NCBI GenBank assembly: GCA_021568835.1
Contig: JAKGSH010000002.1
Location: forward strand, 186,001 to 250,000
Direction of reading: 5' to 3'
DNA from: Streptomyces sp. Tue 6430
Lineage (GTDB): Bacteria > Actinomycetota > Actinomycetes > Streptomycetales > Streptomycetaceae
Length of the DNA stretch: 64,000 bases
Shown: piece by piece, positions 1-10,751 of the stretch
Layout of the letters: each line of letters opens with the position of its first letter
Numbering within the stretch: the first letter of the stretch is position 1
Translations under genes and position numbers: made by a program
Notes under the pieces: generated by a model
Database searches by the model: none
What the model was told of the DNA's origin: nothing
What the model saw: the letters and a program-made list of their open reading frames with translations, nothing else

Positions 1-1015
1 GTGTCCGGACAGCCGCAGACGCAGGAGTCGGTGCCGGCGCACCACGGCCCGGTCGGCCGTGCCTTCGGGGCCCAGGAGGCCTTCGTCGAAGGCCTCTCGG
101 ACGGCCTGGTGCGCGTGCACCTGCCCGTCACCGTCAGGGGGACCGTCTCGGGGTCCTGTCGGTGACCCTGCCGGGCGGCGATCACGCGCGCGACAGCCTC
201 GGGGAACTGACCGAGATCGCGGAGGTCCTCGGGCACGAGGTGGTCGTGGCGGAACGGGACACGGACGTCTACCTCCAGGCGCGCCGCAAGGACCGGCTGA
301 CCCTGGCCGCGGAGATGCAGTGGCAGTTGCTCCCCGGCCGCTCCTGCACCCGCCCGGAGTTCGACCTCGGGGCCCAGCTGGAACCCGCGTACGCGATCTT
401 CGGCGACAACTTCGACTGGTCGTCGACCGCCGACCGCCTGATGCTCTACCTCTCCAACGGCATGGGCGAGGGCATAGAGGCCTCCCTGTTGACCAACCTG
501 GCCGTCAACGCGCTGCGCAACGCCCGGCGGGCGGGCCTCCCGCTCGCCGACCAGGCGGCGCTCGCCGACCAGGCGGTCTACGCCCACTACCGGGGACACC
601 GCTATCTGTCCGTCCTCATGTTCGAGTTCGATCTCGCCGGCGGACGGGTCCAGGTGGTGGACGCCGGCTCCCCGCAGATGCTGCGCCTGCGCAACGGCAA
701 GGTCGAGCGCGTCACCTTCGAGGCCCAGCTGCCGCTCGGCATGTTCGAGGAGACGGACTACGTGCCCCAGGAGTTCGAGGTCGAGCCGGGTGACCGACTC
801 GTCTTCGTCAGCGACGGGGTCTACGCGGTCGCCTCCCGGGCGGCGAGACGTACGGCGACGCCGCGTTGGCCCGGGCGATCCTGTCCACCCGGCTGCTCCC
901 CGCCGCCGAGGTGCCCCGGGCCGTCCTGCGCGAACTGACGGGCCACCGGGGTGACGCGGTTCCGAGCGACGATGCCCTGGTGGTCTGCCTGGACTGGCGC
1001 GGCCGACAGCCGTGA
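1..1015 (+). CDS. SpoIIE-type PP2C phosphatase, 5' partial, two frame breaks
   Basis: Serine phosphatase of the SpoIIE/RsbU type, expected to dephosphorylate STAS anti-anti-sigma proteins in the cytoplasm. The gene starts before the window. Frame 1 encodes the end of a GAF-like sensor (HGPVGRAF, RVHLPVTVRG), frame 3 from about 139 carries the phosphatase core (LTLAAEMQWQLLPG, then GDNFDW and SNGMGEGIEASLL), and frame 2 from about 838 carries the tail ending DDALVVCLDWRGRQP. One base is missing near 139 and one near 837, both next to G/C runs. It is a close paralogue of the phosphatase at 2176, with the same domain order and near-identical motifs, suggesting tandem duplication around the RsbT-like gene. 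Some metal-ligand context differs from canonical SpoIIE (GDNFDW instead of GGDFYD), so activity is not certain. Confidence 0.8.
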
Positions 1016-1477
1016 CGGCCGGACAGGGGGAGCCTTCGCCCGATTCCGGTGACCGCGTGTTGTCCGCGTCTCGCCTCACCCACTAGTGTTTGTCATGCGG
1101 CAAGTATCGGCTGATCGTCCTCCGCGAAGCGGCCGAGCGGCCCCGCTCGGAGGGGAAGATGCAGATGCCGGGACCGGAGACGGCCGCCGGATCGGCGGTA
1201 CCGCGGACGGGTGCGTTCCCCTGTCCGCCCCAGGCGCGGATTCCGGTGCGCGGTCTCCCCCGGATCACCTCCACCGGCCCTTCGCCGACCGCGCGCGGGA
1301 TCCCGGCCGGGCTGCCCCCCGCGGCGGCCCGCACCCGCACGGAGGCGGGACCCGCCCCGCGTCCCCCGCACACCGCCCGCGACGCCGCCCATGATGCCGC
1401 CCGCGACGTCGACCGCGCGGGGGGACCGCTCACGCGCTCCGGCGCGGGCACCTCCGCCGAGAACGTGGGGGCGGCCG
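1016..1477. other. 462 bp without a recognisable gene
   Basis: Several open frames cross this stretch on both strands, but their translations are low-complexity Arg/Pro/Ala-rich shadows with no family resemblance. The AT-richer bases at about 1081-1110 (around the tagtgtttgtcatg stretch) could hold a promoter for the RsbT-like gene at 1478. I looked for an RsbS- or RsbR-like STAS gene, which often precedes rsbT, and did not find one. Confidence 0.5.
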
Positions 1478-1927
1478 GTGAACGACGTCTCGCGCCGCAC
1501 CGTCACGATGAGCCTGCCCATCACGTCGGACGCCGACCTGGCCCGGGTGCGGCAGCAGGTGCGGCAGGCCGCGGCCGACCGCGGTTTCGCCCTGGTGCCC
1601 CTGACCAAGCTGCTCACCGCGGCCAGCGAGCTGGCCCGCAACACCCTGGTCCACGGCGGCGGCGGACAGGTGGAGATCGCCACGGTGGAGCGCGGGGCAC
1701 TGCGCGGCCTGCAGCTGACGTTCATCGACTCGGGGCCGGGCATCCGCGACCTCGACCAGGCCATGACCGACGGCTACACCTCCGGCGGCGGCCTGGGCCT
1801 GGGGCTGAGCGGAGCCAGACGACTGGTGCAGGAGTTCGCCGTCGACAGCCGGCCGGGGCACGGCACCACCGTCACCGTCGGCGCCTGGGTCTCCGGCCTG
1901 CCGTCGCCCCGGCCCGCCGCGGAGTGA
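1478..1927 (+). CDS. RsbT-like anti-sigma/serine kinase (HATPase)
   Basis: Small cytoplasmic GHKL ATPase of the RsbT/RsbW class that phosphorylates STAS partners in partner-switching signalling. The 149-residue protein has the N box in ASELARNTLVHGGGG, the G1 box in FIDSGPGIRDLDQAM and the G2 box in TSGGGLGLGLSGARRLV, in the usual order. The overall pattern, with an RVRQQVRQAA helix and LTKLLTAASELARNT, fits RsbT better than RsbW. I start at GTG 1478, which gives the typical length; a later ATG lies 10 codons inside. It sits between two paralogous PP2C phosphatases, so kinase and phosphatases probably act on the same unphosphorylated/phosphorylated STAS protein. No stressosome scaffold gene is beside it. 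Confidence 0.85.
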   Translation: MNDVSRRTVTMSLPITSDADLARVRQQVRQAAADRGFALVPLTKLLTAASELARNTLVHGGGGQVEIATVERGALRGLQLTFIDSGPGIRDLDQAMTDGYTSGGGLGLGLSGARRLVQEFAVDSRPGHGTTVTVGAWVSGLPSPRPAAE

Positions 1928-2175
1928 CCCGGCGGGGCGGGCGCGGGTGCGCGGCCCGGCGCGGCTCGCGACGCGATGCCCGCGGCGGTCGCGCCGGGCC
2001 CGCTCAGGACGGCCGCGCGGAGGGCCGCTCGGGCCTTTCGGGCTGCAAACGGGCGGGACGCGTCCGGGCGTCGCCTTCGAGCCGTCGTCCGGGAGCCGTC
2101 GTTCGTCCGTTCGGAAACGTCCCGGGCCGGGAGACGACGGGGATAACGTGGAGAGGTCGAGGGGACAAGGAGAAG

Positions 2176-3394
2176 GTGGAGTCCTTGAACACTGCGCAAC
2201 CGGTCCCGTCGGCGGAGAGCGAGCTGCGGGCCGCTCCGCCCCACGCGCTGGTCGCCACGGCCCGGCGCCTGCTCGCCGACCGCGTCGGCGCCCAGCGGGT
2301 GACCCTGTTCCTGGCCGACTACGGACTGAGCGTTCTGCAGCCGGTCACCGACCTGCCGCACACCGGCGACCCCGTGCCCGCCGACGAGGGTCCCGTCGGA
2401 CGCGCCTTCCTCAGCCAGGCCCCGGTCGTCGAGGTCGGCGACGACCCGGCCTCCCCCCACCGCGTCCACCTGCCCATGACCGTGCGCGGCGACCGGCTCG
2501 GCATCCTGTCCGTCCGCCTGCCCCGCGACAGGACGGACCCCGCCACGGTGCTCCAGCTCACCGACTTCGCCACCGCACTGGCCCACGAGGTCAGCACCGC
2601 CGACCGGGACACCGACCTGTACCTCCAGGCTCGCCGCACCCGGCGCCTCACCCTCGCCGCCGAGATGCAGTGGCAGCTCCTTCCCGGCCGGGGCTGCGCC
2701 CGCCGGGAGTACGTCATCGGGGCCCATCTGGAGCCCGCCTACAGCGTCGGCGGTGACAACTTCGACTGGTCGACCGGCGCCGACCACCTGATCCTCAGCG
2801 TCACCGACGGCATGGGGCAGGGCATCGACGCCTCCCTGCTCGTGGGCCTCACCGTCGGGGCCCTGCGCAACGCCCGGCGGGCTGGCCTCCCGCTCGCCGA
2901 CCAAGCCCGCCTCGCCGACCAGGCACTCTTCGCCCAGTACCACGGCAAGATGTACTCCTCGACGCTGCTGCTGCGGTTCGATCTGGACACCGGCACCGTG
3001 CACGCCGTCGACGCCGGCTCGCCCCGGCTCTACCGCCAGCGCGGCGACACGATCGAGCAGATCGAACTGGAGGCGCAGCTGCCGCTGGGCATGCTCGAGG
3101 AGACGCCCTACGAGGAGCAGACCTTCACGGTGGAACCCGGCGACCGGCTCATCGTGGTGGGCACCGGCGTGCACGGCGCCCGCGACGCCGAGGGCGGATC
3201 GTTCGGAGAGCGTGCCCTGCGGCAGACCTTCCGTGCCACGCGGCGGGAGTCCCCGCACGAGGCGGCGCGCGCCATGGTCTCCGGGCTGATCGAACACTTC
3301 GGAAGCGGGGACCTCGCAGCCGACGCCGCGGTCGTCTGTCTGGACTGGCACGGCGCACGAGGGGACCGTGCGGCCGACGCCACCGGCGAGCTGA
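2176..3394 (+). CDS. GAF-SpoIIE PP2C phosphatase
   Basis: Serine phosphatase with an N-terminal GAF-like sensor (roughly residues 20-140, including LADRVGAQRVTLFLADYGL) and a C-terminal SpoIIE/PP2C domain (LTLAAEMQWQLLPG, GDNFDW, TDGMGQGIDASLL, LPLGMLEETPY, EPGDRLIVVGTGVHG, AAVVCLDWHG). It is a full-length sister of the gene at 1-1015. GTG 2176 and TTG 2185 are both possible starts behind AAGGAG at 2167-2172. Homology stops at about 3352. The literal frame stays open to a TGA at 3907-3909, straight across the MarR gene on the other strand, which is implausible; I end it at the TGA at 3392-3394, which would need a frame change. The true 3' end is therefore uncertain. Confidence 0.75.
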
Positions 3395-3400
3395 CGTCCG

Positions 3401-3906
3401 TCACCCGGGCCGGGACGCCGCGAGGGTGGCGGTCCGGCCCGCCGCGCCCGCAGGAGCGCCCTCAGCCCGTGGCGCAACGCGTCCCTGTCGGCGGGTTCCA
3501 TCATCCTCAGCGCGGCGGCGAGAGCCCGGGCGCGATGCCCGGCGACCTCCCCGAGCACGTCCTGGCCGGCCGCGGTCAGCATCAGCTGGACCTCGCGGCG
3601 TCTGCGCGGATGGAACGAACGGTCGAGCAGGCCGGCCGCCTCGAGGCGGTCGCACAGCCGGCTGGCCGTGGGCAGTCCGATGTCCAGGCACTCCGCCAGC
3701 GCCGTGAGGTTGAGGCCCGGGGCGACCTGCAGCGCGCGCAGTGCCCGCAACTGGTGCGGCGACAGGCGCAGCGCCGCCTCGTGCGCGGCGGCGGACCACA
3801 GATGCGTCAGGCTCTCCACGGCATCGGCGATCTCGAGGGCCGTCGCCTCCGGGCCACCCAGGGCTCCGTCGGCTCGATCGTCGCCGGGGCCGTCGAGATG
3901 CGTCAC
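3401..3906 (-). CDS. MarR-family transcriptional regulator
   Basis: Winged-helix repressor of the MarR type. The dimer helix and wHTH are clear: LSPHQLRALRALQVAPGLNL, then TALAECLDIGLPTASRLCDR (recognition helix), EAAGLLDRSFHPRRRREVQL (wing) and a C-terminal helix LGEVAGHRARALAAALRMME. GTG 3906 with a GGAAG about nine bases upstream is the start. The literal frame has no stop until 1774, so the C-terminal end needs one extra base near 3440, which brings the frame to the TGA at 3401-3403 and a total of 168 residues, normal for MarR. It is convergent with the phosphatase at 2176 and divergent from the phosphatase operon at 4342, whose expression it may control. Ligand unknown. Confidence 0.75.
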
Positions 3907-4341
3907 TGATCAGTCACTTCCGGTAAGCCTGAGGAACTGTGAACACCCATGCTCATTCAAAACGCAGTACCCGAGGAACTGACGAGCAAGCGACCGCTGA
4001 TGTGTGCGATCGCAGATGAATGTGCGCGCATATGCCAAAAGTGCGCGCGACTCCCGGGGCGCCCCGGCGGCGACGCCCCGCCCGACGCCGCGGTCCGCCG
4101 TGCCGGGGCGGCTCGTACCGGCTCCCATGTGAACGAGGAGTGAAGGTTTGCGGGTCCGGGCAGGCGCGAAGAGTGCGATAACCCCCCGTTTTCCGGGGTG
4201 CCGGCGATTCGGGGGAACGTGGCCACGAGCCGCCCCCCGGTCCCGTGGTTGCACCATGCACTCTCCTGCGCGATTGTTGTTCTCCGACAACTTTCTTCTT
4301 CGCCGAGTGAGGTGAGGGTCCACGCGCAGGGGCCCCGTGGC
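3907..4341. other. Divergent promoter region between MarR and phosphatase operon
   Basis: About 435 bp of locally lower GC between divergent genes. It contains the perfect 10-bp palindrome TGCGATCGCA (about 4006-4015), the 8-bp palindrome GCATATGC (about 4028-4035) and two similar boxes, CTGAGGAACTG near 3928 and CCGAGGAACTG near 3969, that could be operator half-repeats. A small hairpin of CCCCG/CGGGG lies near 4182-4198. A 64-codon ORF at 3949-4143 (+) begins MLIQNAVPEELTSKR and is possible but has no recognisable family. Regulatory roles are inferred from position only. Confidence 0.4.
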
Positions 4342-5957
4342 ATGACTTCCTTCCCGGACGCCCCCAGCACCGGTGGTGCCAGCACGCTGAGCGCTGCCAC
4401 CGCCCCCCATCCAGTGATCGTCCTGGCCCCGGACGGGGACGTCGTCGAACTCAACGGCGCCGCCTCCGACCTCCTGCCCGCGGCCCGGGCCGGTCGGAGC
4501 CTGTCCGCACCGCCCTGGCTCGCCGCCACCGGCCGTCGTCCCCGCCCGGAACGCGTCAGCGGCGCGGTGGACGACCGCTTCTTCTCCGCCCACCCGTCCG
4601 TCCTGCCCGACGGCAACACCGCCTGGTGGCTCGTGACGAGAGCGCGCACCGGTCGGCGCTCGAGGAACTGGAGGCGGAGCGCATGCGCACCCGGTTCCTC
4701 ACCGAGGCCTCCAGCGCTCTCCTCGCCTCGCTGAACGTGAGCCGCTGCATGGAGGTCACCGCCCGCCTGGCCACCGAGCACCTGGCGGACGCCGCGCTGG
4801 TCGTCGCCCCCACCGCGGCCAAGAAGCTGCCCCTGGTCGTCTGCGACCACGTGGGCGAGGTGACCCACACCACGGCTGCCGCGGCGCCGGACACCGTACC
4901 GGGCCTGGCCGAGGCGCTGCGCGGCTTCCCGCCGGTGCCCTCACGGTGGATAGACCCCGCCGCGGCACCGCAGTGGCTGGTTCCCCCGGGATTCGGCGAG
5001 GTCGGCTCGCTGGTCATCACGCCGCTTCCGGGCCACGGGGTGCCGGCCGGCGCGCTGGTCCTGCTGCGCCGTAGCCACAAGGCCGCCTTCACCGACGCGG
5101 AGGAGGCGCTGGCCGGGCTGTTCGCCGCCCGGGCCGGCGCGGCGATGTCGGCCGCCCGTCTCTACGCGGAGCAGAACTCGATCTCCGACACGCTCATGCG
5201 GGAACTCCTGCCGCCCACCCTGCGGCAGGTGCAGGGCGTCGAGTTCGCCGGCGGCTACCGGCCCAGCAAGGACTCCGAGCGCGTCGGCGGCGACTTCTAC
5301 GACGTCCACCCGCCGACCGACGACTCCCCCGAGACGCTCGCCGTGCTCGGGACGTGGCCGGCAAGGGTCTGGAAGCCGCCGTGCTCACCGGCAAGATCCG
5401 CAATACGCTGCACGCCCTGCTGCCCATGGCCGACGACCACGGCAAGATGCTGCGGCTGCTGAACAACGCCATGCGCAACAGCCACCACACCCGCTTCGCC
5501 ACCCTGGTGCTGGCGTCCGTCCGCCGCGAGGACGGCGACGTGATGCTGCGCCTGACCTCGGCCGGCCATCCCACGCCACTGATCGTGCGCGGTGACGGAA
5601 CGGTCGAGGAGGCCGACACCCGGGGGACCCTGATCGGCGTCATGCCGACCGTCACCTCCCGGACCGCGGACGTCAGGCTCGCTCCGGGGAGACGTGCCTG
5701 ATGTTCACCGACGGCGTCACCGAGGCCAGGGCGGCCCCCTGGGCGACACGATGTTCGGCGAGCAGCGCCTCCGGCGGGCCGCACGGGAATGCGCCGGCAT
5801 GCCCGCCGAGGCCGTCGTCGAGCGCATCCAGATGGTCGCCTCCCAGTGGATCGGCGGCGGACGCCACGACGACATCGCCCTCATGGCCATCACCGCTCCG
5901 CGCGGCGCCCACCTCAGTGCCGTGGACGGCGCGACCCGGGGCAGGTACACGGCATGA
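4342..5957 (+). CDS. PAS/GAF-SpoIIE PP2C phosphatase, four frame breaks
   Basis: Multidomain serine phosphatase. ATG 4342 opens a PAS-like segment (VIVLAPDGDVVELNGAASDL) in frame 1, followed in frame 3 by a GAF domain (RTRFLTEASSALLASL, LGSL region ending VLLRRSHKAAFTDAEEALAG) and the SpoIIE core (NSISDTLMRELLPPTLRQV, RVGGDFYD metal site), then DVAGKGLEAAVLTGKIRNTL in frame 2, MFTDGVTEAR in frame 1 and MFGEQRLRRAAREC to the HDDIALMAI terminus in frame 3. Single bases are missing near 4636, 5350, 5686 and 5735; with these restored it is 539 residues. The stop overlaps the next gene's ATG by ATGA, indicating translational coupling with the cobalamin-binding protein. Unlike the two phosphatases upstream it has the canonical GGDFYD motif. 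Confidence 0.85.
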
Positions 5958-7065
5958 CCAGTCACCTCACCGACACCCAGGAGGGCGCGCGCCGGTACGG
6001 CGCCGACGTCGGCCGGACCCCACCGCACGACGACGAGCAGGCCTCCCACTGGGCGGACAGCCTCTGGGCGGCCGTCCGGGCGGGAGACGAGTACGCGGCC
6101 GTCGACGTCGTCACCGAGGCCCTGCGCACCGGGCTGGAGCCCGAGGCCGTACTGCTGGACGTCATCGGGTCCGTCCAGCGGAAGGTCGGCGGCGAGTGGG
6201 CGGCCGGCCGCATGAGCGTGGCGGACGAGCACATCGCCACCGCCATCAACGAGCGGGTCATCGCCGCCCTGCCCGGCGCCCGGCCGACCGCACCCGGCTG
6301 TCGCGTCACCGTCGCCTGCGTGGACCAGGAATGGCACGCCCTGCCCGCCCGCCTGGTGGCGGAGACGCTGCGGCTCCGCGGTTGCCGGGTGGACTACCTC
6401 GGCGCGCAGGTGCCCACCGCCCACCTGATCAGCCACATCCACCGCACCGGACCGGACGCGGTGTGCCTGTCCAGCTCCCTGCCGACCCGCCTGCCCCTCG
6501 CCCACACGGCGATCACCGCCGTCCAGGCCACCGGGACCCCGGTCATGGCCGGCGGACTCGCCTTCGGCGCCGACGGCCGGTACGCCCGCATGCTGGGCGC
6601 CGACGCGTGGGAGCCCGACGCGCGGGCCGCCGCCGACCGGCTCGCCTTCGGCCTCCCGGCCCGGCCGGCGGCCGCCCACCAGACGATCGACGACCTGCCG
6701 CACCTGGGCGACCAGGAGTACACCATGGTCGCGGACGCCTCCACCCGCCTGGTGCGCGAGACCTTCCACTCCCTCGAACAGCGCTTTCCGCCCATGAAGG
6801 CCTACAACGACGAGCAGCGGGAACGGACGGCCGAGGACCTCGCCCACATCGTCGACTTCCTGACCGCCGCCCTGTACGTCGACGCCCCGAGATCTTCACC
6901 GACTTCCTGACCTGGACGGCCGACCTCCTCACCGCCCGCGGAGTGCCCGCGCGCTCCCTCGTGCCCGGCCTCGATCTGCTGGAGGAGCAACTGCGCGACT
7001 TCCCTCGCGCCCGCCGTTTCATCGATGCCGGACGAGCCGCGCTCGCCCCCTGTCCCTGTCCCTGA
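5954..7065 (+). CDS. Cobalamin-binding protein with CarH-type photosensor motif
   Basis: Predicted B12-binding sensor. Residues about 35-106 form the B12-binding_2 helical cap and contain W82-x9-E92-H93, the Wx9EH signature that in CarH/LitR photoreceptors covers the upper face of adenosylcobalamin. Residues about 116-225 form the Rossmann B12 domain with E126-W-H128-A-L-P, corresponding to the ExHxxG lower-ligand loop (Gly replaced by Pro), then VDYLGAQVP, CLSSSLPTR and MAGGLAFG. There is no MerR DNA-binding domain; instead a C-terminal helical region of about 140 residues follows. One base is missing near 6887, after which DPEIFTDFLTWTADLL continues; restored length is 370 residues. It overlaps the phosphatase stop by ATGA and precedes the STAS gene, so it probably modulates partner switching. 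Light sensing is inference from the motif. Confidence 0.8.
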
Positions 7066-7088
7066 CCCCGACACGCTGGACGAATCCT

Positions 7089-7466
7089 GTGACCACCTCA
7101 GCCGACGCAGATCCCGTGGAGACCCCGTCTCCGACCGGCCGCCACACCGTACGCCTGGCCCTTGAAGGGGACCTGGACCACGACACCAGCGGCGACGTGC
7201 TCCACCGGGTGAGACTGGCTCTCCTGGACCGTGAGGACGTCGAGGACCTGCGCCTGGACTGCCGGGAGCTGGAGGCGGTCGACTCCATGGGGCTGTCGAC
7301 CCTGTTGCAGATCCACCGTTCCGCCCAGCAGGGCGGCGTCCGCTTCCACCTGGACAACATCGGACCGGCACTGCGGCGCCTGCTGGAGATCACCGGCACC
7401 CACGACTACCTGACCGCCTCCCCCGAGGACGATCGGCCGGGCGACGGCCGGACCCGGCCGACCTGA
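7089..7466 (+). CDS. STAS-domain anti-sigma factor antagonist
   Basis: Small cytoplasmic STAS protein (125 residues) of the SpoIIAA/RsbV/BldG type, which binds an anti-sigma kinase when unphosphorylated. The fold is seen in TVRLALEGDLDHDTSGDVLH, LRLDCRELEAVDSMGLSTLL and VRFHLDNIGPALRRLLEITG. The serine in EAVDSMGLS is at the position phosphorylated in this family. GTG 7089 is the start, 23 bases after the B12-protein stop, so it is the third gene of the 4342-7466 operon. The phosphatase encoded first in the operon is the natural enzyme to dephosphorylate it. The sigma factor it controls is not in the window. Confidence 0.85.
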   Translation: MTTSADADPVETPSPTGRHTVRLALEGDLDHDTSGDVLHRVRLALLDREDVEDLRLDCRELEAVDSMGLSTLLQIHRSAQQGGVRFHLDNIGPALRRLLEITGTHDYLTASPEDDRPGDGRTRPT

Positions 7467-7672
7467 CACGACGGCCGCGCCGCCCGGCCCCCCGGTGTCC
7501 GCCGCCCCGGACACGCCGGCGGTGAACGGCACGGTCCGCGCGGCCGCGCCCGGGCGTTCCCGCGACGAGGCGAGTCCCGAGGCCGCCGCGGTGGCCCACG
7601 CCGTTCCCGCGTCGGCGTCGGCGTCGGCGTACGGGCGCACGGTCCCGGCCGGGCGACGGAGTCGCGCGTACC

Positions 7673-9039
<1,367 letters not shown>

Positions 9040-9185
9040 CCACCGTCCCGGGCGGGGCCGGGCTCGGCAGGTCCAGGTGGGGGATCATCAGATCGAGTGC
9101 CCTGTGCCTGCGATGTCCGTCTATCGGGCGGTTCCGCCTCCATGATGAAGAACCCGCAAGACAAGATCAGGAAAGGGTTCCGCTC

Positions 9186-9737
9186 ATGACCGCTGCGGCA
9201 CAGGACGTCATCACCGTCAAGCTCGAGCGCACGTTCGACGACATGGACGTCAATCACGACGGCTACCTGGACTGGACGGACTACCAGAAGCTGGCCGACC
9301 GCTACATCCAGGCCTACCGGCTCGACAAGGGCGACCGCCGGGCCCGGGCGCTGCAGACCTTCTGCCAGATCTACTGGCTGGAACTGCTGCGCCACGCGGG
9401 CGTCGACGGGGACCGGCTCACCAGGGACCAGTTCGTCACGGCCAACCGCCTCGCGGTCATCGACACCAGCCGGCTCAACGTGACCGAGGGCGGCGGCCAC
9501 GCGATCTTCGACATCATCGACACCGACGGCGACAACGAGATCACCAAGGAGGAGTTCACCCGCTTCCTGAGGGACGTGTGGAAGGACGACTCGCCGTACG
9601 CGATGGACCTGTTCACCCGGCTGGACACCGACGGGGACGGCGCCATCTCGCGCTACGAGTTCATCCGCGCGGTGCGCGAGCACTTCCTCTCCAGCGATCC
9701 CGAAGCGCCGGGCAGCATCTTCTTCGGCCACGTCTGA
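9186..9737 (+). CDS. EF-hand calcium-binding protein
   Basis: Cytosolic calmodulin-like protein of 183 residues. Three calcium loops are evident: DVNHDGYLDW near residue 20, DTDGDNEITKEE near 112 and DTDGDGAISRYE near 147; the segment around DGDRLTRDQF near 77 is a degenerate fourth. Each good loop has Asp at 1 and 3 and an acidic residue at 12. Spacing matches the calexcitin-like Cab proteins of Streptomyces. ATG 9186 is preceded by a strong GGAAAGGG. It is likely monocistronic with its own upstream region (9040-9185). Role in calcium buffering or signalling is by family; no direct partner is visible. Confidence 0.9.
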   Translation: MTAAAQDVITVKLERTFDDMDVNHDGYLDWTDYQKLADRYIQAYRLDKGDRRARALQTFCQIYWLELLRHAGVDGDRLTRDQFVTANRLAVIDTSRLNVTEGGGHAIFDIIDTDGDNEITKEEFTRFLRDVWKDDSPYAMDLFTRLDTDGDGAISRYEFIRAVREHFLSSDPEAPGSIFFGHV

Positions 9738-9956
9738 CCGTGCCCGCTCCCGGGCCCCCGCCTTCCCGGCCGGGGCCCTCCGGGCCGCCCCGTGAAGGTG
9801 CCCGCCCCCGTGGTGGGCCGCCCCTGACGGTTCCGGCCCGGTGAGGACCGGCCGGGTGTTTTCCGGGGCCGACGTCCGCGGCGCGGTCGGAGCCCGGGGC
9901 GGTGTCGCCGTCGCGGACGATGGCGCCGCCCCCGACCGGGGAACCGGCGGCAGCGG

Positions 9957-10175
9957 TCACGCGGGCCGGCGCAGCCCGACCCGGTTGCCCTCGGGGCCGG
10001 TGACCCGGCCGAACCGACCGACACCCTCCACGTCCTGCGTTCCTTCGTCGACGTCCGCCCCCTCGGCGCGCGGTCGAGCGAGCGCCGCATCCAGGTCGCG
10101 GACCCGGAGGTCGAGCACGCTTCCCTGCGAGCAGGACCCGAAGTGGCCGGTTCCGGATGCGAACGCGGCGAACAC
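9957..10175 (-). pseudogene. VOC/glyoxalase-family C-terminal remnant
   Basis: This frame encodes LDLRVRDLDAALARPRAEGADV followed at once by a GRFGRVTGPEGNRVGLRRPA-type end, the second beta-alpha-beta-beta-beta half of a VOC (glyoxalase/bleomycin resistance) protein. The N-terminal half, which should precede it, is absent because the MarR gene occupies 10178-10636. It is about 72 codons, roughly half the family length. I consider it a decaying remnant. A second VOC tail lies at 29231-29303, and one intact VOC gene at 31142. Confidence 0.55.
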
Positions 10176-10177
10176 CG

Positions 10178-10636
10178 TCAGCCCTGTTCCCGTCTGCGCA
10201 GCGCGGCGGCGGCCTCCGCATACTTGATCAGCAGGCGGGCGAACCGGAGCCGTTCCTCGGCCGGCCAGTCCGCGGTGATGTGTTCGAACCCCTGGCGTTG
10301 CTCCCTGGCGAAGCGGGCGCGCAGGTCCTCGCCGGCGGGTGTCAGCCGCAGGACGATGCGCCTGCCGTCCTGCTGCGACGCCTCCCGCAGCAGGTATCCC
10401 TGCTTGATGCAGTCGGACACCATGCGGCTGGCCACCGACTGGTCCGTCCCCAGCTCCTCGGCGACCGCGCCCACCGTCGTCTCGCCCGGGCGCTCGGACA
10501 CGACGTTGAGCACCAGGTTGCGGGAGAGGTCCTTGCCGGAGGAGGGAGTACGGCGCCTGAGCCGGGAGAAGGCCGGTCCGACGGCGTCGAGCACCGCGTC
10601 ATCGGTCGGCTGGTCGTGATGCCCCTGGTTCGTCAT
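10178..10636 (-). CDS. MarR-family transcriptional regulator
   Basis: MarR-type winged-helix protein of 152 residues. Visible elements are the dimer helix FSRLRRRTPSSGKDLSRNLV, the HTH TTVGAVAEELGTDQSVASRM, the wing LREASQQDGRRIVLRLTPAG, and the terminal helix RLRFARLLIKYAEAAAAL. ATG 10636 is the start; upstream frame extension overlaps the intergenic AT-rich block and is not needed. It is divergent from the amidohydrolase gene with 115 bp between the starts, the classic arrangement of a repressor controlling a detoxification or catabolic enzyme. An inverted repeat in that gap is a plausible operator. Ligand unknown. Confidence 0.88.
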   Translation of the reverse strand: MTNQGHHDQPTDDAVLDAVGPAFSRLRRRTPSSGKDLSRNLVLNVVSERPGETTVGAVAEELGTDQSVASRMVSDCIKQGYLLREASQQDGRRIVLRLTPAGEDLRARFAREQRQGFEHITADWPAEERLRFARLLIKYAEAAAALRRREQG

Positions 10637-10659
10637 GACGCAACTGTACCGACACAGGA

Positions 10660-10705
10660 ATATGCAGTACGCCTTGCAAATGCATGCTCGTGTGCATATA
10701 AATGG
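10660..10705. promoter_or_regulatory. AT-rich divergent promoter with MarR operator candidate
   Basis: Between the MarR and amidohydrolase starts the GC drops sharply. ATGCA at 10680-10684 and TGCAT at 10693-10697 form an inverted repeat, beside the palindrome GCATGC and a TGCAAATGCA segment. The size and position match typical MarR operators overlapping both promoters. Seen: the repeats. Inferred: binding. Confidence 0.5.
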
Positions 10706-10751
10706 GTGAGCGGCCGGCACCTGTCGCCGCCTACGGAAGCGAGGCTCATCG

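Noticed and set aside
1090..3909. A 939-codon plus-strand ORF spanning the RsbT region, the phosphatase and the antisense of MarR
   Set aside because: Only the 2176-3352 part has family similarity; the rest is Arg/Pro-rich shadow sequence of other genes.
3949..4143. 64-codon ORF MLIQNAVPEELTSKR in the divergent promoter
   Set aside because: It lies over likely promoter sequence, has no clear ribosome site and its second half is low-complexity; mentioned only within the intergenic entry.
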